DNA of 52,385 nucleotides from DAIOXA01 sp050949165 (GTDB lineage Bacteria; Bacillota; Proteinivoracia; UBA4975), in the NCBI GenBank assembly GCA_050949165.1, contig JBMNFF010000022.1, positions 1 to 52,385 of the forward strand. Direction: 5' to 3'. The notes below the pieces were generated by a model. It was not told where the DNA came from, did no database searches, and saw only the letters and a list, made by a program, of their open reading frames with translations. Shown here in pieces: positions 1 to 10,726 of the stretch. Each line of letters begins with the position of its first letter. Within the stretch, counting starts at the first letter, position 1. The translations under genes and the position numbers were made by a program.

Positions 1-3000
1 CTCTCACGGTCACTAGGAACTCGACTTTCTCTTCGCCAAGTACCGCAGTATCAAGTTTGATGGTCCAGGTGCCTGTTCCATCGTCGCCCGCTGTGTAGAA
101 GATGTTTTCCTTTAATGCCTGTTTGTTAGCCTCATCTCCGGCGTCAACGACATAACCGGCCGCTGCTAGTAAACCATGGAATTTGGAATCTAATTCGCCG
201 TATCCTGCTACCACTTGTTCAACCCAGCTGGCCACAGCTTCGCTGCCGGCAGGCAGGTTGATGCCAAGATGGCCGGCATAGTCGCGGTTCTCACCGGTGT
301 TTTCGCCCAGGTAGATGTCCAGCTCCAGCTCTTCAAGGCTGCCGGTCGCCGACTTAAAGCCAAAGGTGAATGCTTGTACACCTTCAACGGTAGTGCCGTC
401 TGCAGGGCTTACACCAGGATCGGCAATAATCGCCGGCTCCGGCAGGGTCACATTATACAAGAATGCCTTAACGTCATTCGGATAGCTAACATAGTTGTTG
501 TTACCCCACTGGGCACCCGCATCATCTCTCACGGTCACTAGGAACTCGACTTTCTCTTCGCCAAGTACCGCAGTATCAAGTTTGATGGTCCAGGTGCCTG
601 TTCCATCGTCGCCCGCTGTGTAGAAGATGTTTTCCTTTAATGCCTGTTTGTTAGCCTCATCTCCGGCGTCAACGACATAACCGGCCGCTGCTAGTAAACC
701 ATGGAATTTGGAATCTAATTCGCCGTATCCTGCTACCACTTGTTCAACCCAGCTGGCCACAGCTTCGCTGCCGGCAGGCAGGTTGATGCCAAGATGGCCG
801 GCATAGTCGCGGTTCTCACCGGTGTTTTCGCCCAGGTAGATGTCCAGCTCCAGCTCTTCAAGGCTGCCGGTCGCCGACTTAAAGCCAAAGGTGAATGCTT
901 GTACACCTTCAACGGTAGTGCCGTCTGCAGGGCTTACACCAGGATCGGCAATAATCGCCGGCTCCGGCAGGGTCACATTATACAAGAATGCCTTAACGTC
1001 ATTCGGATAGCTAACATAGTTGTTGTTACCCCACTGGGCACCCGCATCATCTCTCACGGTCACTAGGAACTCGACTTTCTCTTCGCCAAGTACCGCAGTA
1101 TCAAGTTTGATGGTCCAGGTGCCTGTTCCATCGTCGCCCGCTGTGTAGAAGATGTTTTCCTTTAATGCCTGTTTGTTAGCCTCATCTCCGGCGTCAACGA
1201 CATAACCGGCCGCTGCTAGTAAACCATGGAATTTGGAATCTAATTCGCCGTATCCTGCTACCACTTGTTCAACCCAGCTGGCCACAGCTTCGCTGCCGGC
1301 AGGCAGGTTGATGCCAAGATGGCCGGCATAGTCGCGGTTCTCACCGGTGTTTTCGCCCAGGTAGATGTCCAGCTCCAGCTCTTCAAGGCTGCCGGTCGCC
1401 GACTTAAAGCCAAAGGTGAATGCTTGTACACCTTCAACGGTAGTGCCGTCTGCAGGGCTTACACCAGGATCGGCAATAATCGCCGGCTCCGGCAGGGTCA
1501 CATTATACAAGAATGCCTTAACGTCATTCGGATAGCTAACATAGTTGTTGTTACCCCACTGGGCACCCGCATCATCTCTCACGGTCACTAGGAACTCGAC
1601 TTTCTCTTCGCCAAGTACCGCAGTATCAAGTTTGATGGTCCAGGTGCCTGTTCCATCGTCGCCCGCTGTGTAGAAGATGTTTTCCTTTAATGCCTGTTTG
1701 TTAGCCTCATCTCCGGCGTCAACGACATAACCGGCCGCTGCTAGTAAACCATGGAATTTGGAATCTAATTCGCCGTATCCTGCTACCACTTGTTCAACCC
1801 AGCTGGCCACAGCTTCGCTGCCGGCAGGCAGGTTGATGCCAAGATGGCCGGCATAGTCGCGGTTCTCACCGGTGTTTTCGCCCAGGTAGATGTCCAGCTC
1901 CAGCTCTTCAAGGCTGCCGGTCGCCGACTTAAAGCCAAAGGTGAATGCTTGTACACCTTCAACGGTAGTGCCGTCTGCAGGGCTTACACCAGGATCGGCA
2001 ATAATCGCCGGCTCCGGCAGGGTCACATTATACAAGAATGCCTTAACGTCATTCGGATAGCTAACATAGTTGTTGTTACCCCACTGGGCACCCGCATCAT
2101 CTCTCACGGTCACTAGGAACTCGACTTTCTCTTCGCCAAGTACCGCAGTATCAAGTTTGATGGTCCAGGTGCCTGTTCCATCGTCGCCCGCTGTGTAGAA
2201 GATGTTTTCCTTTAATGCCTGTTTGTTAGCCTCATCTCCGGCGTCAACGACATAACCGGCCGCTGCTAGTAAACCATGGAATTTGGAATCTAATTCGCCG
2301 TATCCTGCTACCACTTGTTCAACCCAGCTGGCCACAGCTTCGCTGCCGGCAGGCAGGTTGATGCCAAGATGGCCGGCATAGTCGCGGTTCTCACCGGTGT
2401 TTTCGCCCAGGTAGATGTCCAGCTCCAGCTCTTCAAGGCTGCCGGTCGCCGACTTAAAGCCAAAGGTGAATGCTTGTACACCTTCAACGGTAGTGCCGTC
2501 TGCAGGGCTTACACCAGGATCGGCAATAATCGCCGGCTCCGGCAGGGTCACATTATACAAGAATGCCTTAACGTCATTCGGATAGCTAACATAGTTGTTG
2601 TTACCCCACTGGGCACCCGCATCATCTCTCACGGTCACTAGGAACTCGACTTTCTCTTCGCCAAGTACCGCAGTATCAAGTTTGATGGTCCAGGTGCCTG
2701 TTCCATCGTCGCCCGCTGTGTAGAAGATGTTTTCCTTTAATGCCTGTTTGTTAGCCTCATCTCCGGCGTCAACGACATAACCGGCCGCTGCTAGTAAACC
2801 ATGGAATTTGGAATCTAATTCGCCGTATCCTGCTACCACTTGTTCAACCCAGCTGGCCACAGCTTCGCTGCCGGCAGGCAGGTTGATGCCAAGATGGCCG
2901 GCATAGTCGCGGTTCTCACCGGTGTTTTCGCCCAGGTAGATGTCCAGCTCCAGCTCTTCAAGGCTGCCGGTCGCCGACTTAAAGCCAAAGGTGAATGCTT

Positions 3001-6000
3001 GTACACCTTCAACGGTAGTGCCGTCTGCAGGGCTTACACCAGGATCGGCAATAATCGCCGGCTCCGGCAGGGTCACATTATACAAGAATGCCTTAACGTC
3101 ATTCGGATAGCTAACATAGTTGTTGTTACCCCACTGGGCACCCGCATCATCTCTCACGGTCACTAGGAACTCGACTTTCTCTTCGCCAAGTACCGCAGTA
3201 TCAAGTTTGATGGTCCAGGTGCCTGTTCCATCGTCGCCCGCTGTGTAGAAGATGTTTTCCTTTAATGCCTGTTTGTTAGCCTCATCTCCGGCGTCAACGA
3301 CATAACCGGCCGCTGCTAGTAAACCATGGAATTTGGAATCTAATTCGCCGTATCCTGCTACCACTTGTTCAACCCAGCTGGCCACAGCTTCGCTGCCGGC
3401 AGGCAGGTTGATGCCAAGATGGCCGGCATAGTCGCGGTTCTCACCGGTGTTTTCGCCCAGGTAGATGTCCAGCTCCAGCTCTTCAAGGCTGCCGGTCGCC
3501 GACTTAAAGCCAAAGGTGAATGCTTGTACACCTTCAACGGTAGTGCCGTCTGCAGGGCTTACACCAGGATCGGCAATAATCGCCGGCTCCGGCAGGGTCA
3601 CATTATACAAGAATGCCTTAACGTCATTCGGATAGCTAACATAGTTGTTGTTACCCCACTGGGCACCCGCATCATCTCTCACGGTCACTAGGAACTCGAC
3701 TTTCTCTTCGCCAAGTACCGCAGTATCAAGTTTGATGGTCCAGGTGCCTGTTCCATCGTCGCCCGCTGTGTAGAAGATGTTTTCCTTTAATGCCTGTTTG
3801 TTAGCCTCATCTCCGGCGTCAACGACATAACCGGCCGCTGCTAGTAAACCATGGAATTTGGAATCTAATTCGCCGTATCCTGCTACCACTTGTTCAACCC
3901 AGCTGGCCACAGCTTCGCTGCCGGCAGGCAGGTTGATGCCAAGATGGCCGGCATAGTCGCGGTTCTCACCGGTGTTTTCGCCCAGGTAGATGTCCAGCTC
4001 CAGCTCTTCAAGGCTGCCGGTCGCCGACTTAAAGCCAAAGGTGAATGCTTGTACACCTTCAACGGTAGTGCCGTCTGCAGGGCTTACACCAGGATCGGCA
4101 ATAATCGCCGGCTCCGGCAGGGTCACATTATACAAGAATGCCTTAACGTCATTCGGATAGCTAACATAGTTGTTGTTACCCCACTGGGCACCCGCATCAT
4201 CTCTCACGGTCACTAGGAACTCGACTTTCTCTTCGCCAAGTACCGCAGTATCAAGTTTGATGGTCCAGGTGCCTGTTCCATCGTCGCCCGCTGTGTAGAA
4301 GATGTTTTCCTTTAATGCCTGTTTGTTAGCCTCATCTCCGGCGTCAACGACATAACCGGCCGCTGCTAGTAAACCATGGAATTTGGAATCTAATTCGCCG
4401 TATCCTGCTACCACTTGTTCAACCCAGCTGGCCACAGCTTCGCTGCCGGCAGGCAGGTTGATGCCAAGATGGCCGGCATAGTCGCGGTTCTCACCGGTGT
4501 TTTCGCCCAGGTAGATGTCCAGCTCCAGCTCTTCAAGGCTGCCGGTCGCCGACTTAAAGCCAAAGGTGAATGCTTGTACACCTTCAACGGTAGTGCCGTC
4601 TGCAGGGCTTACACCAGGATCGGCAATAATCGCCGGCTCCGGCAGGGTCACATTATACAAGAATGCCTTAACGTCATTCGGATAGCTAACATAGTTGTTG
4701 TTACCCCACTGGGCACCCGCATCATCTCTCACGGTCACTAGGAACTCGACTTTCTCTTCGCCAAGTACCGCAGTATCAAGTTTGATGGTCCAGGTGCCTG
4801 TTCCATCGTCGCCCGCTGTGTAGAAGATGTTTTCCTTTAATGCCTGTTTGTTAGCCTCATCTCCGGCGTCAACGACATAACCGGCCGCTGCTAGTAAACC
4901 ATGGAATTTGGAATCTAATTCGCCGTATCCTGCTACCACTTGTTCAACCCAGCTGGCCACAGCTTCGCTGCCGGCAGGCAGGTTGATGCCAAGATGGCCG
5001 GCATAGTCGCGGTTCTCACCGGTGTTTTCGCCCAGGTAGATGTCCAGCTCCAGCTCTTCAAGGCTGCCGGTCGCCGACTTAAAGCCAAAGGTGAATGCTT
5101 GTACACCTTCAACGGTAGTGCCGTCTGCAGGGCTTACACCAGGATCGGCAATAATCGCCGGCTCCGGCAGGGTCACATTATACAAGAATGCCTTAACGTC
5201 ATTCGGATAGCTAACATAGTTGTTGTTACCCCACTGGGCACCCGCATCATCTCTCACGGTCACTAGGAACTCGACTTTCTCTTCGCCAAGTACCGCAGTA
5301 TCAAGTTTGATGGTCCAGGTGCCTGTTCCATCGTCGCCCGCTGTGTAGAAGATGTTTTCCTTTAATGCCTGTTTGTTAGCCTCATCTCCGGCGTCAACGA
5401 CATAACCGGCCGCTGCTAGTAAACCATGGAATTTGGAATCTAATTCGCCGTATCCTGCTACCACTTGTTCAACCCAGCTGGCCACAGCTTCGCTGCCGGC
5501 AGGCAGGTTGATGCCAAGATGGCCGGCATAGTCGCGGTTCTCACCGGTGTTTTCGCCCAGGTAGATGTCCAGCTCCAGCTCTTCAAGGCTGCCGGTCGCC
5601 GACTTAAAGCCAAAGGTGAATGCTTGTACACCTTCAACGGTAGTGCCGTCTGCAGGGCTTACACCAGGATCGGCAATAATCGCCGGCTCCGGCAGGGTCA
5701 CATTATACAAGAATGCCTTAACGTCATTCGGATAGCTAACATAGTTGTTGTTACCCCACTGGGCACCCGCATCATCTCTCACGGTCACTAGGAACTCGAC
5801 TTTCTCTTCGCCAAGTACCGCAGTATCAAGTTTGATGGTCCAGGTGCCTGTTCCATCGTCGCCCGCTGTGTAGAAGATGTTTTCCTTTAATGCCTGTTTG
5901 TTAGCCTCATCTCCGGCGTCAACGACATAACCGGCCGCTGCTAGTAAACCATGGAATTTGGAATCTAATTCGCCGTATCCTGCTACCACTTGTTCAACCC

Positions 6001-6633
6001 AGCTGGCCACAGCTTCGCTGCCGGCAGGCAGGTTGATGCCAAGATGGCCGGCATAGTCGCGGTTCTCACCGGTGTTTTCGCCCAGGTAGATGTCCAGCTC
6101 CAGCTCTTCAAGGCTGCCGGTCGCCGACTTAAAGCCAAAGGTGAATGCTTGTACACCTTCAACGGTAGTGCCGTCTGCAGGGCTTACACCAGGATCGGCA
6201 ATAATCGCCGGCTCCGGCAGGGTCACATTATACAAGAATGCCTTAACGTCATTCGGATAGCTAACATAGTTGTTGTTACCCCACTGGGCACCCGCATCAT
6301 CTCTCACGGTCACTAGGAACTCGACTTTCTCTTCGCCAAGTACCGCAGTATCAAGTTTGATGGTCCAGGTGCCTGTTCCATCGTCGCCCGCTGTGTAGAA
6401 GATGTTTTCCTTTAATGCCTGTTTGTTAGCCTCATCTCCGGCGTCAACGACATAACCGGCCGCTGCTAGTAAACCATGGAATTTGGAATCTAATTCGCCG
6501 TATCCTGCTACCACTTGTTCAACCCAGCTGGCCACAGCTTCGCTGCCGGCAGGCAGGTTGATGCCAAGATGGCCGGCATAGTCGCGGTTCTCACCGGTGT
6601 TTTCGCCCAGGTAGATGTCCAGCTCCAGCTCTT
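1..6633 (-). repeat. Perfect tandem array of a 525-bp coding unit (12 full copies plus a partial copy)
   Basis: The same 525-bp unit starts at 1, 526, 1051 and so on to 6301, giving twelve complete copies and a thirteenth of about 333 bp that stops matching at 6634. Wherever I compared lines the copies are identical base for base, including third codon positions. 525 is a multiple of three and the minus strand is open throughout, so each unit encodes 175 residues and copy-number changes keep the frame. The array continues past the left edge, so the true copy number is unknown. Such identity points to recent amplification, ongoing homogenisation, or a repeat the assembler could not resolve. 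Confidence 0.97.
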
Positions 6634-6642
6634 GAAGGCTCA
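1..6642 (-). CDS. Repeat-encoded C-terminal part of the giant CWB2 surface protein (partial, frame broken at its 5' end)
   Basis: Read on the minus strand in the frame that follows the frameshift at about 6640, the array has no stop codon and no methionine codon, so simple ORF callers miss it. Each 175-residue unit starts near GFKSATGSLEELELDIYLGE and ends near PGVSPADGTTVEGVQAFTF. It is rich in D/E, G, A and V and alternates beta-like stretches with a central helical-looking part (AVASWVEQVVAGYGEL). I do not recognise the fold; a modular surface-exposed domain, possibly Ig-like, is likely. The last residues of the upstream ORF match the start of the unit, so this is the continuation of the gene starting at 8735. 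If the extra base is an error, the protein is at least 2911 residues long, with its C-terminus outside the window. Confidence 0.8.
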
Positions 6643-8735
6643 CCGGTTACCGACTTAAAGCCAAAGGTGAATGCAACATCGCCTTCAATGCTGCCAGGCT
6701 CAGGGCTCACACCCGGAGAGGCGATAACTGCCGGCTCTTCCGGCGCCGCTCCTACCTCTACCGTCGCAGAATCGGTAATGCCTGCTATCACTTCCTCAGT
6801 ATCCGCATCGATCAGGCTGAAGGTTATGGTGTACTGGCCAGCCTTACTGAATACCAGCGTCCAGTCAGTCGTGGCTGTATATTCTGCAGGTATATCAAAC
6901 CCGTCGGCCGGCCCCCAGTAGCCTTCGTTGGTGAAGGTGTATTCGTCATTGTTGCTGTCTTTGGCCTTGAAGGTAACCGTGGCTCCTTCAGGTCCTTCGG
7001 CGGCAAACTTGAATCTGACGCCGTCGTAACCAATGTCGCCCGGTTCACCATCAGTCTCAAAGGTCACCGGAACAACCACTTCTTGGCCGGCTGCAACGTC
7101 AGCAGGCACTTCATAGCTGAATTTGTAAGTGGAAGCATATTGGATGCTGGCGACGGTGACGGTGGCAGTTACATCGGCGGGGGCGCCCACCCAACCATCG
7201 GGCAGGGTCAGGGTACCAGTGGCAGTGTAGTCGCCAGGGGTGTTGCCGTTATAACCAGCTATGGTCCAGGTGATGGTGGCGGTGCCAGTCTCACCCTTGG
7301 TACCGGTGACTTCCACTGTCGTTGCCAGCTGGGCCAGCGCATCTTCTTCGCTGGTGCCGAAGTCCACTGTGATGTCAAAGTTCTTGTCCTCGGTGGATGC
7401 ATACTCAATCGGTTCTATAGTGCCTGGTTGCACTTTTACAACAGCAGTTACATCGTCAGGGGTGCCTGTCCAATTGCTCGGCAGTTTTATCTTTCCTGTG
7501 GCATCGTAATCCCCTGGGGTGTCGCCATCGTAGTTTTCAATGGTCCAGGTAATGGTAGCCGTACCGATTTCACCCTTGGTGCCATTCACTTGAACCGTAG
7601 AAGCTAATTGCGCCTTGGCAGCGGCTTCGTCGGTTCCCAATTCGACTTCTATATCAAAGACAGTGGGTTCTATTGAAGCGAAAGTTATTACTGGCGGTGG
7701 CGGCGGTGGCGGCGGTGGCGGTGGTGGTGGCGGCGGCACGAAGAGGGCTGCCTCGATGTCTGCAGCTACTTCATCTGATACCGCAGAGGCCCCGCCAAAT
7801 ATTATGGCCTCTTGAACTCCCTTGCCGAGGAACTCTTCTAATTCAGGGGATAGTTCATCGCCAACGAGGAGGATGCCTGTCCTCAACTTTGCCGCCAGGG
7901 CAGCGCCAGTGATGGCATCTGCACCGCCGGACTGGTTTCTGCCGGTGGCAATGAAAAACATGGTGTTTTCCGACCCGAATCTCTCAGCCAGGGCTACTGA
8001 TGTGGCGTAGCGGTTGCTGCCGGATACTCTCTCTGCGCCCAATTCATCCTTAATAGAGTCGGAAATGACTGCGCTGCCGCCGACAAGCAGAACATTCTCA
8101 GGCCTCAATGCATTGAGCGCTGCCGCCGTTTCTTCCGGCAACTTGTCCTTGCGGGTTAGAAGAATCGGGGCGCCGTTATTTGCAGCATAAGCTGCCGATG
8201 ACAGGGCATCGGGGAAGTTTTCGCCATAGGCAAGGAAGACCAGATCGGCGCCATTTGGTGCGATTAGCTCAGAAATCCTTGCGGCCGTATCGTAGCGGTT
8301 GGCCCCCCGAATGCGGATAACCTCAAGGCCCATTCCTTTCAATTCGTCTTCTATTGCCTGGGAAACTGCCGCAGTTCCGCCAAGGATATAGACCTTATCT
8401 GCCCCTAAGCGGATTATTTCCTGCCGAGTGACTTCCTCAAGATTATTGGGTCTCGTCAATAATATTGGGGCGTCATTAATATACGCCAGAGGAACCCCGG
8501 CCAGGGCGTCGGCATAGACATCGCCTCGAGCGAGGACTACGACGCTGGCGCCATTTTCCCAGCCGGCTTTACTGATCTCTACAGCCGTGGCATAACGGTT
8601 GCTGCCGTAATAGCGCTCTAAAGCTTGAACAGATATATCTTGCAGGGTACCTAAGGCATTTGCTGATGGTAGGATTACATTAAGAATCATTACTGCTGTA
8701 ATCAAACAAGCTATTAAACGAGCAAACTTGGACAC
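6591..8735 (-). CDS. CWB2 cell-wall-anchored surface protein, N-terminal part (ends early by frameshift)
   Basis: The gene as it stands encodes 714 residues. A signal peptide (about 1-28, hydrophobic core, ...SANA) is followed by three CWB2 repeats (about 41-330; YYGSNRYATA, ARGDVYADALAG and ILGGTAAVS are typical), which in clostridia bind a secondary wall polymer non-covalently. Then come a run of 15 prolines encoded by CCA/CCG codons, two similar Ig-like domains of about 85 residues (each with GTKGE.GTATITWTI), a third beta-rich domain (about 530-670), and the first residues of the 175-residue repeat. One extra base near 6640 shifts the frame and adds a 16-residue nonsense tail (...GRKHR). 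The ATG at 8735 has AAAGGGGG about 6 bases upstream. The intended product is the giant repeat protein; the short form would lack almost all of its stalk. Confidence 0.85.
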   Translation of the reverse strand: MSKFARLIACLITAVMILNVILPSANALGTLQDISVQALERYYGSNRYATAVEISKAGWENGASVVVLARGDVYADALAGVPLAYINDAPILLTRPNNLEEVTRQEIIRLGADKVYILGGTAAVSQAIEDELKGMGLEVIRIRGANRYDTAARISELIAPNGADLVFLAYGENFPDALSSAAYAANNGAPILLTRKDKLPEETAAALNALRPENVLLVGGSAVISDSIKDELGAERVSGSNRYATSVALAERFGSENTMFFIATGRNQSGGADAITGAALAAKLRTGILLVGDELSPELEEFLGKGVQEAIIFGGASAVSDEVAADIEAALFVPPPPPPPPPPPPPPPVITFASIEPTVFDIEVELGTDEAAAKAQLASTVQVNGTKGEIGTATITWTIENYDGDTPGDYDATGKIKLPSNWTGTPDDVTAVVKVQPGTIEPIEYASTEDKNFDITVDFGTSEEDALAQLATTVEVTGTKGETGTATITWTIAGYNGNTPGDYTATGTLTLPDGWVGAPADVTATVTVASIQYASTYKFSYEVPADVAAGQEVVVPVTFETDGEPGDIGYDGVRFKFAAEGPEGATVTFKAKDSNNDEYTFTNEGYWGPADGFDIPAEYTATTDWTLVFSKAGQYTITFSLIDADTEEVIAGITDSATVEVGAAPEEPAVIASPGVSPEPGSIEGDVAFTFGFKSVTGEPSRAGAGHLPGRKHR

Positions 8736-9046
8736 ATTCTTACCCCCTTTAATATTTTTTGGACAAACTTACGGAACTCTACCTCGCTCCTTTCTCGAGA
8801 TGATTTAACCCTATTTCTCGAAGCTCTTTATAAGGAATTATACCTGGGCACTGCGTCATAACCTGTCAATGCCAAAAAAATTTTTCTACCCCCAGAAAAC
8901 TGGTCTCTTGGACGAAATATATTATGGAAAGGATAGTTTGGTTGATAGAAAGTACGCAAAAACCAGGGGAGCGCTCGCTTCCCTTTTAATTTGTGACAAG
9001 ATACAGTTATCCCATGGTAGGATTTGTTGAAATTATAACACCAAAG
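8736..9046 (-). other. Long leader/promoter region of the giant surface-protein gene
   Basis: No convincing gene lies here. The region begins at the pgi terminator and contains a good promoter at its upstream end (9032-9060), which would give a leader of about 290 nt. An imperfect GC-rich inverted repeat sits near 8966-8984. A second possible promoter has TTGACA (8864-8869) and TATAAT (8837-8842), but its 21-nt spacer is too long. I see no known riboswitch. Confidence 0.5.
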
Positions 9047-9060
9047 GAAAAAAAAACCAA
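9032..9060 (-). promoter_or_regulatory. Sigma-A-like promoter of the giant surface-protein gene
   Basis: On the minus strand TTGGTT (9055-9060) and a perfect TATAAT (9032-9037) are 17 nt apart. The -35 box is formed by the last bases of the pgi terminator stem and the first bases of its U-tract. The transcript would start near 9025. Confidence 0.6.
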
Positions 9061-9081
9061 GACTTTTTTCAAGCCTTGGTT
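9047..9081 (-). terminator. Rho-independent terminator after pgi
   Basis: On the minus strand a 10-bp stem (ACCAAGGCTT / AAGTCTTGGT, one G-U pair) with a GAAAA loop is followed by a run of nine T. It lies about 180 nt downstream of the pgi stop. Confidence 0.85.
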
Positions 9082-9261
9082 CCTTTTTTGACATTTTTCT
9101 ACATAATACCCCATTTATCAGGATTCTGTGGATCCCAATAGTCCAGGCTATAAATTCACAAAACAGCCTGTCGGTGATTATAAAACAACTGTCAGTTCCC
9201 TACTCCATGCAGCCAGGCCGGCAGTTTAGCCCTCTTCTATACGCCTTCCCCCCTCATACGC

Positions 9262-10572
9262 CTACTTTGCGTTGTTTTTTGGCTTGCCCAGCAGGGCAAA
9301 CATATTTCTTTTGTAGGCCTCGACTCCGGGTTGGTCGAAGGGGTTGACGCCCAAGAGATACCCGCTCAGGGCGCAGGCCTTCTCCATGAAGAAGAAGAGA
9401 TATCCCAAAGTGTGGGCGGTTAAATCCGGCAGCTCAATGACTATGTTGGGCGTCTGGCCCTGGGTGTGGGCCTGTAGAGTACCCTGGAAGGCGCAGGTGT
9501 TGACGAAATCCACAGTCTTTCCGGCCAGATAATTGAGCTGGTCCAAATCCTCCTCTTGCCGGGGGATTTCCAAGTCCCGCCGGGGAGCATTGACCTTTAG
9601 CACCGTCTCAAAGAGGAGATTGCTCCCATCCTGAATGAATTGACCCAGGGAGTGGAGATCGGTGGAGAATATGGCCGAAGCGGGAAAGATGCCCTTGCCG
9701 TCCTTGCCCTCGCTCTCGCCGAAGAGCTGCTTCCACCATTCGGCAAAGGTCTGGAGGCCCGGCTCATAGGCCGTCAGGAGTTCTACAGCCTTTCCCTTCC
9801 TGTGCAGGATGGCACGGCAGGCAGCATACTGATAACACGGGTTGGCAGCAAGATCCGGGTCGTTGAGCTCCTCCCTGGCCTGACTTGCCCCCGCCACAAG
9901 GGGGTCGATATCTATACCGGCGACGGCCATGGGCAGAAGGCCGACGGGAGAGAGCACCGAATACCTGCCTCCCACATCGCCGGGGATGGCGAAGGCAGCG
10001 TACCCCTCCTGCGACGCCATGCTTCGCAGGGCGCCTTTTGTGGCATCGGTGATGGCAAAGATTCGCCGCCTGGCTCCTTCCTTGCCGTACTTCTCTTCCA
10101 GGAGCTTCTTGCAGAGCCGGAAGGCGATGGCCGGTTCGGTGGTGGTGCCGGACTTGGAAATGATGCTGACGCTGAAATCCATGTCCTTCAGGAGGTCCAG
10201 CAGGTCGGCATGGTAGGCGCTGCTGAGATTATGACCGGCAAAAAAGACCTTGGTTTTGCCATCCTGCAGGTTGTGGAAGCTGTTGCCCAGGGCTTCGATG
10301 GCCGCCCGGGCCCCCAGGTAAGAGCCGCCAATCCCGATGACCACCAGAGCGTCGGATTGCCGGCGTATGGCTTCCGCCGCCTGTCGAATCGACTCTGTCT
10401 GGGCCTTTGCCTGTTCCGGGAGGTCCAACCAGCCCAAGAACTCGGAGCCGGGACCAGTTCTGTCCGCCAGCTGTCTGTGGGCGGCAGCCACTGCCGGCTC
10501 AAGGTAGCGCAACTCATGCCCGCGCAGGAATGGAGCCAACCCTTCGGTATTGAGCAAAATCTTGGTGGGCAT
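9262..10572 (-). CDS. pgi: Glucose-6-phosphate isomerase
   Basis: This 436-residue cytoplasmic enzyme interconverts glucose-6-phosphate and fructose-6-phosphate. Its length fits the short Bacillus-type family (about 450). The sugar-phosphate-binding segments VIGIGGSYLGARA and SKSGTTTEPA are present, together with signature 1 (DVGGRYSVLSPVG), the catalytic-Glu region (GESEGKDGKG) and the C-terminal signature NPFDQPGVEAYK with the catalytic Lys. The ATG at 10572 has GAGGGGGA about 8 bases upstream. The gene stands alone between two terminators but next to the polysaccharide operon and feeds the same hexose-phosphate pool that GalU and Ugd draw on. It is intact, with nothing unusual. Confidence 0.95.
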   Translation of the reverse strand: MPTKILLNTEGLAPFLRGHELRYLEPAVAAAHRQLADRTGPGSEFLGWLDLPEQAKAQTESIRQAAEAIRRQSDALVVIGIGGSYLGARAAIEALGNSFHNLQDGKTKVFFAGHNLSSAYHADLLDLLKDMDFSVSIISKSGTTTEPAIAFRLCKKLLEEKYGKEGARRRIFAITDATKGALRSMASQEGYAAFAIPGDVGGRYSVLSPVGLLPMAVAGIDIDPLVAGASQAREELNDPDLAANPCYQYAACRAILHRKGKAVELLTAYEPGLQTFAEWWKQLFGESEGKDGKGIFPASAIFSTDLHSLGQFIQDGSNLLFETVLKVNAPRRDLEIPRQEEDLDQLNYLAGKTVDFVNTCAFQGTLQAHTQGQTPNIVIELPDLTAHTLGYLFFFMEKACALSGYLLGVNPFDQPGVEAYKRNMFALLGKPKNNAK

Positions 10573-10632
10573 TTACAATTCCCCCTCAGATTGTCATGGA
10601 CATTAAGGAATTATGTGCTGTTCCGTCAAACA

Positions 10633-10658
10633 ATACCCCTGGCCGCTCCCAGGGGTAT
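10633..10658 (-). terminator. Terminator of the polysaccharide operon
   Basis: A perfect 10-bp stem (ATACCCCTGG / CCAGGGGTAT) with a 6-nt loop is followed on the minus strand by TGTTTGA, a weak U-tract. It sits between the last glycosyltransferase gene and pgi. Confidence 0.6.
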
Positions 10659-10726
10659 CGCTGTTACAATAATGTGCGGCAGGGACCCGACACCCTCCAT
10701 ATGCACCTATGCCCAGGCTTATAGCC

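Noticed and set aside
215..6316. Twelve identical plus-strand ORFs of 108 codons, one per 525-bp repeat
   Set aside because: They start at TTG with no ribosome site and are antisense to the open, domain-like minus-strand frame that continues the CWB2 gene.
1..6633. CRISPR array or satellite-like repeat
   Set aside because: Unit length of 525 bp, no spacers, and a continuous protein-coding frame.
8837..8869. Perfect TTGACA and TATAAT upstream of the giant gene
   Set aside because: The spacer is 21 nt, too long for a sigma-A promoter; the pair at 9032-9060 with 17 nt is better.
8828..9094. Minus-strand ORF of 88 codons upstream of the giant gene
   Set aside because: It spans the pgi terminator and the promoter, has no ribosome site, and its composition does not look like protein.
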